Shown here: in pieces, positions 7,879 through 12,647 of the stretch | Numbering within the stretch: the stretch's first letter is position 1 | How the letters are laid out: every line of letters starts with the position of its first letter | Origin: Isohypsibius dastychi | Taxonomy: Eukaryota > Tardigrada > Eutardigrada > Parachela > Isohypsibiidae | Length of the DNA stretch: 12,647 bases | Direction: 5' to 3' | Assembly: GCA_034696485.1 (NCBI GenBank) | Contig: JAQIWT010001079.1 | Location: 1-12,647 of the forward strand | Translations under genes and position numbers: made by a program | Notes under the pieces: generated by a model | Told to the model about the DNA's origin: nothing | Seen by the model: the letters and a program-made list of their open reading frames with translations, nothing else | Databases searched by the model: none

Positions 7879-10800
7879 GTATGAAATTTATTCACTGAAT
7901 GTGTCTTGTCTTTCAGATATTTGCAATTTTGTTGTCTTTTTCCAGGAAATCACTCCTGTTCATATCGTGGAGCAACCTCTTCATTTGCAAGCAGAAACTG
8001 ATACTGTTCAGATCCAGACTCAGATACCATCAACTCCGCCCGCGAAAACAGCAGTCCTTCGACGATCCCCTTTGAAGAAGAATGTCAGTTCTCCAAGAGG
8101 AAAAGCAAGACGGCCAAATATTCGGGACGACAGCAGCATAAATGTGAGTTACCTTTTGTCTCATTCGTTTTCCGAACCCATCCGGGTGCAACGAATCTGG
8201 ATAACAAGAGCCAGTTGCTTTTGCTGTGTGAAATTCTTGTTCATTTGCAGACAGCGGAAAAACAGAATGCTGCTGGATGTTTAAATATGGCCCTTCTCAA
8301 TACCAGCGTGGTCGATTCGGTGAGTGCGCACGTTGACCTAAAATTATTTTGAAATTTTTTTACCGTTTATTCAAGAGAATATTATATCAGAATGATAATT
8401 TCGGGCGAATATTTACCAGTGTCGATATATTCTTTTTCACAGGATGAAAATACCGAGGAAATCCAAGCGGATACCATTCGAACTTCCAATCCAAGCAAAG
8501 TGACCCATGTCCTTGTTCTCGGAACTCCTCATGTAATTTAACCTTTCATTGGGATGGGATCTTGCCATCCCTTATTTTCATTGTGTATTTACAGACAAGA
8601 AAAATTCCACTTAAATGTCCGATCCAGAATTGCCCCAACAGTGATTACAAAGCATGGGATCGAGACCTGCTCCGAAAGCACTTCGAACGCCACCATCACG
8701 ACACCCATCCGAGCCCGGTTTTCAATTATTTGTGTCCAGTTAATGATTGTCAATACATCTCATATAATGAACCATCGTATGGACTTTATACTCATATTAA
8801 AGACGTTCACCAGGACTATCTGTCGATGATTGAAGAAAAGGTATGTCAGGAAAATTAAACTCGCATGGTTTATTTAATGAAATGTTCATTGTTCATTTAT
8901 TTGATTTTCTGGTTTAGTTTGCTGTGACTGATCGCGAACAGACCCTCATCGAAGAAAGAAATATACGTGACTTCAAGATTGATAAACTGCCAAGTGAAAT
9001 TCCACGAACAATTGTCCGAGTGCTGGGTACTGTGAGCGTAAGTGAGATTTGAATTTGAGAATTCGAAAAAGATTTATCTACGTGATCGATTTACTTTTGG
9101 TGGATTGTCGTTCTATGTTAAATGTTATGGAAAATATGTTTGAATTTTGCTCTTCATAGATGGAGAAGGAAGGTCTGAGGTGTCCTTTGCCGGTGTGCCA
9201 GCACGGAGTGACCGTCTTCAAGTCAAGCAGCAACAAGCGTCTTCTGGAACATTTTCAGAAAGTCCACAGTTTTACGCATCCTCATCCCGAGTTTATATTC
9301 GTCTGTCCGGTGACCGGATGTAAATACGAGTCGGACGTGGGCAACTTCCGGGTGTACAAACACATTAAAGCCGCCCATAAAAATTTTCCAAGTGGTGCCG
9401 CCAAACAACCTCCACATGCTGTCAGTGAAATATGCATCGCTGATGTCGAACTTCCTGAGCAGCCGAATGCAGCTTCCACGTCGACGGTTGAGGTACGTTG
9501 TTGATCTCCGCCATAATTATTCGGTCGGCCGATATTTTTTTTCAGTTGGAAACCCACTCAGTCGGTTCGCCCAAGACATCTGCTCCGAAGGCTTCAAAAA
9601 AGAAAGCTGGATCACGAACCAAAGTTATTTTGCGAGGATCTCATAACGTACTTCCGGTTTAAAGAATGATCTATTCTGATTTGGTCCCACGTATTTTTTT
9701 CTAGATGGTGCTTGATCCGATGAAGTGTCCTTTGGAAAACTGCCCCAGACCAGGGTTCATAGCCACCAGCACCGCTGTCATGAATCGTCACTTCCAAAGA
9801 TTTCACAGGAAAACCCACCCTAATCCTGATTTTGTCTTTTCCTGTCCCGTTGAAGAGTGTACCTTCATGGGCACAAAGCACCCAACTCAGTCTGTTTGGC
9901 GGCACTTGAAGGCATCTCATCCGGAATATCTCGAGCTTGTGACTTCGCTGAACCATCTTACATTCACAAAACCTGACTCTGGAACCACGGAGAATGCTGA
10001 GGAGGTGGAAGTTGAGATTACTGAATCTGATGAGGATTTGACCAAAATCCGCGTTGAAGCTGTCACCGACGTAAGTTTGAACCTAACTGTGCTGGGTTTT
10101 GACTTTACTCCAAGTAGAATATTGTTCAGGCGCTCCATCCCGGTACTCTGGTTCATCCCCCGCAGTTCCGATGTCTGTACCCCGGTTGCGAAAAACCGCC
10201 TTTTAGTGGTGTTGATAAAACTCAACTCCTTCGTCATTACGCCAATTTCCACCGAACAGTTGATCGAAGTCAACCGATCAACCTGCGCTGTCCTTTTCAA
10301 AACTGTGCCTTCAACTGCAATTGGCCTGCGAAGCCTCTGAATTACCACGTGCGGTCCGTTCATGCAGCCGAAGCTTCAAATGATAATCTGGACATTTCCG
10401 GCCATAGTGCGCTAGATCTTCTCCGTCAAGGCAGCTCGCCTGTGAAGGTAAGTTAATGCATTCAGCCAGTTTATAAACGATGCAGCTAGTTGTAAGATTT
10501 TTTTTCGCTTTTAAGGAATCTTTAAATTCTGAGACTTCTACACCGGTTCGGATCATGGGAAGACCATTTGTAAGTACTGTTCTTCCGGTCTTGTTGCACC
10601 TATTGAGTATCTTTTGTTTTTGGTGAGTAGTCTAGTGGAGAGTTTTGGTGTCCGATTCCTGGATGTGGTTACTCCAACGGTGTACTCCTGCATCTGCGGA
10701 GACATATCGGATCAACCCACGCCGCTACTCATCCCAATCCAACCTACATATACGCTTGCCCGTTACAAGGATGCAGCTATGCGAAGCAGCATTATTACCA

Positions 10801-11229
10801 GGCACTTTGCACGCATATGCAACGGGAGCACGGCTTGAAACGTGTCCATACGGAGCAAGAATCTTCCGAAGAACCGAACCCGGTCCGGAAGAAGAGGAAA
10901 ACTGTACTGGAAGTAGTGTCTAACGAGACTGTTTCAACGAGTGAGGGTACACCTTCTGGAAGACAACTTCGCTCCCATAATGTTACTGGTCCAAAAAGTG
11001 GAGTTCGAGCTGGTCACACTGCAACGAACTCCATCCTTTCCAAAGGGAAGAACGAGAATGCGGAGGTGAGTGCTTTATCTTGTGTATCGCGTCGTGTCTG
11101 ATCCAACTTGACTTCGGAGAATAATTTCTGGTTTCGTGGTAGGTTATCGAGCATTCGACAGAAAGAAGTGCGAACGTGGCCGAAGATGCAAATTCAGGAC
11201 AGCTGGAGGTGGTTCCGTCCACAGCTTAG
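7591..11229 (+). CDS. Ten-finger C2H2 zinc-finger protein, five finger pairs, 13 exons
   Basis: Joined exons 7591-7878, 7946-8143, 8251-8319, 8443-8532, 8595-8840, 8918-9037, 9160-9492, 9546-9647, 9705-10070, 10130-10447, 10516-10569, 10631-11065 and 11143-11229 give 2706 nt: 901 codons and a TAG stop. Every exon is a multiple of three, so all twelve introns are phase 0. The protein has an N-terminal Cys cluster and short coiled coil, a basic Ser/Pro region, then five pairs of C2H2 fingers of form C-x4-C-x(12-17)-H-x4-H. Fingers within a pair are always 12 residues apart, with THPxPxF in four of five. A basic cluster RKKRK at about 814-818 is a likely nuclear signal. Nucleic-acid binding in the nucleus is inferred; the canonical TGEKP linker of DNA-binding arrays is absent, so protein or RNA binding is also possible. 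No named orthologue recognised. The exon 12 acceptor is the least certain junction. Confidence 0.87.
7946..8143 (+). CDS. Zinc-finger gene exon 2: acidic-to-basic linker
   Basis: Encodes residues 97-162. Acceptor CTTTTTCCAG|GAAATC, donor ATAAAT|GTGAGT. The second half is strongly basic with Ser-Pro sites (RRSPLKKN, SPRGKARRP at about 135-153), resembling an AT-hook-like or nuclear-localisation segment but without the exact RGRP core. Confidence 0.83.
8251..8319 (+). CDS. Zinc-finger gene exon 3: 23-codon linker
   Basis: Encodes residues 163-185. Acceptor TTCATTTGCAG|ACAGCG, donor GATTCG|GTGAGT. No motif recognised; supported by strong splice sites and phase continuity. Confidence 0.75.
8443..8532 (+). 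CDS. Zinc-finger gene exon 4: pre-finger linker A
   Basis: Encodes residues 186-215. Acceptor TCTTTTTCACAG|GATGAA, donor CTCAT|GTAATT. Ends in VTHVLVLGTPH, the first copy of a short hydrophobic-Gly motif that recurs before other finger exons. Confidence 0.8.
8551..8571. repeat. Inverted repeat inside zinc-finger gene intron 4
   Basis: GGGATGG (8551-8557) and CCATCCC (8565-8571) are perfect complements around a 7-nt loop, within a 62-nt intron. It could fold in the pre-mRNA and bring donor and acceptor closer, or be chance. Confidence 0.6.
8595..8840 (+). CDS. Zinc-finger gene exon 5: finger pair A
   Basis: Encodes residues 216-297. Finger 1: C223, C228, H244 and H249 (or H248/H250 in the HHH run). 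Finger 2: C262, C267, H282, H287. The 12-residue linker between them contains THPSPVF. Acceptor GTATTTACAG|ACAAGA, donor GAAAAG|GTATGT. Confidence 0.88.
8918..9037 (+). CDS. Zinc-finger gene exon 6: pre-finger linker B
   Basis: Encodes residues 298-337. Acceptor TCTGGTTTAG|TTTGCT, donor GTGAGC|GTAAGT. Ends PRTIVRVLGTVS, matching the exon 4 ending in pattern (T-x-V-x-V-L-G-T). Confidence 0.82.
9160..9492 (+). CDS. Zinc-finger gene exon 7: finger pair B
   Basis: Encodes residues 338-448. Finger 3: C345, C350, H368, H373, with an unusually long 17-residue loop. Finger 4: C386, C391, H405, H410. The linker contains THPHPEF. A Pro/Ala-rich tail follows. Acceptor CTCTTCATAG|ATGGAG; the internal Met at 338 is not the initiator. 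Donor TTGAG|GTACGT. Confidence 0.88.
9546..9647 (+). CDS. Zinc-finger gene exon 8: basic pre-finger linker C
   Basis: Encodes residues 449-482. Acceptor ATTTTTTTTCAG|TTGGAA, donor CATAAC|GTACTT. Lys-rich (PKASKKKAGSRTK, about 462-474) and ends in TKVILRGSHN, a weaker copy of the V-x-x-x-G linker motif. Confidence 0.8.
9705..10070 (+). CDS. Zinc-finger gene exon 9: finger pair C and acidic tail
   Basis: Encodes residues 483-604. Finger 5: C490, C495, H511, H516. Finger 6: C529, C534, H549, H554. The linker contains THPNPDF. An acidic stretch (NAEEVEVEITESDEDL, about 578-594) follows. Acceptor TTTTTTTCTAG|ATGGTG, donor ACCGAC|GTAAGT. Confidence 0.88.
10130..10447 (+). CDS. Zinc-finger gene exon 10: divergent finger pair D
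   Basis: Encodes residues 605-710. Finger 7: C619, C624, H640, H645. Finger 8: C658, C663, H677, H682. The linker is still 12 residues but reads RTVDRSQPINLR, without THPxPxF. It directly follows exon 9, with no separate linker exon. Acceptor ATTGTTCAG|GCGCTC, donor GTGAAG|GTAAGT. This frame is interrupted upstream and continues only through splicing. Confidence 0.85.
10516..10569 (+). CDS. Zinc-finger gene exon 11: 18-codon pre-finger linker
   Basis: Encodes residues 711-728, the smallest exon. Acceptor TCGCTTTTAAG|GAATCT, donor CCATTT|GTAAGT. Ends TPVRIMGRPF, again V-x-x-x-G just before a finger exon. Too short to be found by open-frame length; supported by phase and motif. Confidence 0.72.
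10631..11065 (+). CDS. Zinc-finger gene exon 12: finger pair E and nuclear-signal-like tail
   Basis: Encodes residues 729-873. Finger 9: C735, C740, H753, H758, with the classical 12-residue loop. Finger 10: C771, C776, H790, H795. The linker contains THPNPTY. The tail has RKKRK (about 814-818) and Ser/Thr-rich sequence. The acceptor chosen is TGGTGAGTAG|TCTAGT, which keeps phase 0 and gives SSGEFWCP before the first Cys; a GAGAG|TTTTGG acceptor 12 bases later is an alternative. Donor GCGGAG|GTGAGT. Confidence 0.82.
11143..11229 (+). CDS. Zinc-finger gene exon 13: C-terminus
   Basis: Encodes the last 28 residues and a TAG stop at 11227-11229. Acceptor GTTTCGTGGTAG|GTTATC. The sequence is acidic and polar (IEHSTERSANVAEDANSGQL), with no motif recognised. 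Confidence 0.75.
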   Translation, partial: VIEHSTERSANVAEDANSGQLEVVPSTA

Positions 11230-12014
11230 GTGTCGTGTTGCGGTCAAGACACTGCCATCGGAAGGAATGTTATATCCCGTTTTGTTACTAAATTTCTTCT
11301 CATGCTTCTTTTTTTAATGTTCTTGTTGTTTTGTTAGACATATTGTAGAGTTCGCGGTAGTCTGAAAATTGGCATAAGTTGATGTTAAAGCAAGCCCCGA
11401 TTTTGGTGAGAGCTGTTTTTACCAGCGTGGCCGCCAAGATGGTTGGTTTTGTTGTTTTTGAATTCCATGGAGTCTCAACACTGCAGAGCCCATGACAAAT
11501 TTTGCCAGTAATGAACAAGGAGCAGAGATCGAATGATCTCAGAATACAGGTCTTTCCTAGAAAAACCAACAAGTCTTACGATACAGGTCTTTCATTTGGT
11601 CCCTTATCAATCATGCTGGCCCAAGTTAGAACGGGTAAGACGCGGAAGTTCAGAAAACACAGCGTCATGAGACGACCTTTTTGTCAGCACTTTAATCAGA
11701 GCTGTTCTACCCCGCTCTCATGACCTATCGTCGTTGAATGACAAGTGCTCATCGAATCAAATAGCAGCTTGATTGGGCTTTGTCGAAACGATGATGCTCG
11801 CCGTGTTCGACAACTGGGTGAACCCCAAAATGCTCCCGTGTATTCACGGCGGGACGACGACATAGTAATCCGAGATCTGACGGCAGAAAAGTTCAACTTG
11901 ATTGTTCACGCTGTGCCACTGAACCCGCTGAGGCTACGATTGGTTTTCTGCGTATCCTGCGTATCGACGTTCCAGGGCCTGTTCACATGGCGCGATAGAG
12001 AGATAAAATTTTAA
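11230..12014. other. Zinc-finger gene 3' UTR / intergenic stretch, no supported gene
   Basis: No AATAAA is seen on the plus strand between the stop at 11229 and about 12000; the nearest variant is GATAAA at 12002-12007. Open frames on both strands (11300-11572 minus, 11745-12014 plus starting at GTG, 11696-11896 minus) lack recognised domains and splice support. The transcript end of the zinc-finger gene cannot be placed. Confidence 0.5.
11544..11593. repeat. 13-bp direct repeat, 37-bp period
   Basis: ATACAGGTCTTTC occurs at 11544-11556 and 11581-11593, in the region downstream of the zinc-finger gene. No mobile-element context is visible around it. Confidence 0.7.
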
Positions 12015-12035
12015 TCTGAAATCCACGTCACAGTT

Positions 12036-12045
12036 TTTATTTATT
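12036..12045 (-). terminator. Tandem polyadenylation signals for the right-edge minus-strand gene
   Basis: The minus strand reads AATAAATAAA here, two overlapping AATAAA hexamers, about 250 nt downstream of the TAG at 12292-12294. This fits cleavage near 12010-12030 and supports a real minus-strand 3' end. Confidence 0.65.
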
Positions 12046-12291
12046 GCACTCCAACTCAGTGATGCTCTACATAACGGAACAAATCGAGATTAATACACAG
12101 AATGGATCGCTTTGAAGTAACTAATAACACAGACGAAAATCGAAGATAACAACAGTACGTCAAATTACGACCTACAAAAACTTTCACAAAAGTAAGCAAC
12201 AATCGGTCAAGAATAACAAAAATGGAGAACGTACGAAGTAATCATCATAGCCTAGGTAGAACTGAGAAGCAGACGGACAGTACGCAATTCA

Positions 12292-12529
12292 CTAACTCTG
12301 ACAAACAGGCCCATACTGATCGATCGCCGAAACAATCCTATCCCACAGACCACGTTTGCAGTACTTGCTTTTCCTGACATCATGATGGAGCAACTTGTGG
12401 AACGCGGCATGTCCGTTCTGACACCAGTAAGAAACACGCTGCGCATCGCAAATAGTCGTAATCAACTCTTCTTCATCATGTACATTCGAGCTGATCCCAG
12501 TGAGCTTGGAGGTTATGCTGAGAGCGAAC
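12292..12529 (-). CDS. Terminal coding exon of an unidentified gene (5' part off window)
   Basis: Starts after a good acceptor (TATTTTCTGGTTCTAG, AG at 12531-12530) and encodes 78 residues beginning FALSITSKLTGISS and ending IDQYGPVCQS, with the stop TAG at 12292 and a further TGA behind it. The composition is protein-like, with a Cys/His/Lys-rich middle (YWCQNGHAAFHKLLHH, KSKYCKRGLWDRI) that might bind metal or nucleic acid, but I recognise no family. The frame stays open upstream for 22 more codons to a TGA at 12597-12595, so exon extension is possible. The downstream AATAAA pair supports the strand and end. Confidence 0.55.
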
Positions 12530-12584
12530 CTAGAACCAGAAAATACAACATTATGATAGTCAACGGCGACAACCTGATCCTCAC

Positions 12585-12647
12585 ATTTGGTAACTCAAGT
12601 CCGCCAGTCCACTGAGCAGGGGAAATCTCAACTGCATCTGAATCATC
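12585..12647 (-). CDS. Possible penultimate exon of the right-edge gene
   Basis: A GTGAGG donor (GT at 12584-12583) would define a 55-nt intron (12530-12584), close to the 53-nt minimum seen in the zinc-finger gene, and joins in phase 2 to the frame of the terminal exon. The frame so joined reads ...GLADLSYQM|FALSIT. A competing frame over the same bases (DDSDAVEIS...WTGGLELPN) looks at least as protein-like and could be joined with a weaker GTTGTC donor and a 44-nt intron. The exact boundary is therefore unresolved. Confidence 0.3.

Noticed and set aside
9223-9557. Minus-strand open frames opposite finger exon 7
   Set aside because: Shadows of the Cys/His-rich plus-strand exon; no splice support.
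9612-10363. Minus-strand open frames opposite exons 9 and 10
   Set aside because: Antisense to clear C2H2 fingers with ordered spacing on the plus strand.
10645-10923. Plus-strand frame over exon 12 starting with an ATG-like codon
   Set aside because: The frame one base over carries both C2H2 fingers and continues to a consensus donor in phase 0; this one has no motif.
11300-11572. Minus-strand open frame of 90 codons downstream of the zinc-finger gene
   Set aside because: No domain, no promoter or splice evidence, and the right-edge minus-strand gene appears to end near 12030.
11745-12014. Plus-strand open frame (RNDDARRVRQLGEPQNA...) with a GTG start
   Set aside because: Somewhat protein-like but has no ATG, no convincing acceptor upstream and no recognised family; lies in the presumed 3' UTR. 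Could be an old coding remnant.
12382-12615. Plus-strand open frame at the right edge
   Set aside because: Antisense to the minus-strand terminal exon, which has better composition, an acceptor and a poly(A) signal.
1-12647. Mobile elements, CRISPR array, tRNA or rRNA genes, prokaryotic operon
   Set aside because: No terminal inverted repeats with target duplications, no transposase or reverse-transcriptase motifs, no repeat-spacer array, no cloverleaf with A/B boxes; the genes are spliced and eukaryotic.

Overview
The window is nuclear DNA from an animal. Genes are split by GT-AG introns, the longest reading frames stop exactly at splice sites, and the left gene is a metazoan DENND4/Crag family member. 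Short (53-123 nt) introns in one gene, moderate (249-790 nt) introns in the other and tight gene packing suggest a compact invertebrate genome. An ecdysozoan (tardigrade- or arthropod-like) is my guess, but the sequence alone does not settle this.

Left half (1-6443, minus strand): a DENN-domain Rab guanine-nucleotide exchange factor of the DENND4 (Drosophila Crag, human DENND4A/B/C) family. Five coding exons can be joined with continuous phase: 6443-6086, 5295-4547, 4128-3202, 2593-1633 and 1383-207. They encode the first 1390 codons: MABP domain, the DENN module, a PPR-like helical repeat, a Ser/Arg-rich linker and the first half of a C-terminal Cys motif. The remaining C-terminus lies off the left edge. 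A 5' UTR intron is likely upstream of the ATG.

Middle (about 7058-7590): the shared 5' region of two divergent genes, with a 19-bp tandem direct repeat and GTAGAA iterations.

Right half (7591-11229, plus strand): a complete 13-exon gene for a 901-residue protein with ten atypical C2H2 zinc fingers in five pairs. Each pair sits on one exon, all twelve introns are phase 0, and the two fingers of every pair are separated by exactly 12 residues. Four of the five finger exons follow a short exon ending in a related V-x-x-x-G motif, so the gene looks built by duplication of two-exon cassettes. A basic cluster after the last finger suggests a nuclear, nucleic-acid-binding protein. I do not recognise a named orthologue.

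Right edge (12292-12647, minus strand): the 3' end of a third, unidentified gene. Its last exon has a stop at 12292 and tandem AATAAA signals about 250 nt downstream at 12036-12045. It converges on the zinc-finger gene, leaving about 1 kb (11230-12291) of 3' UTR or intergenic sequence with no convincing gene. No CRISPR array, rRNA, tRNA or recognisable transposon was seen.
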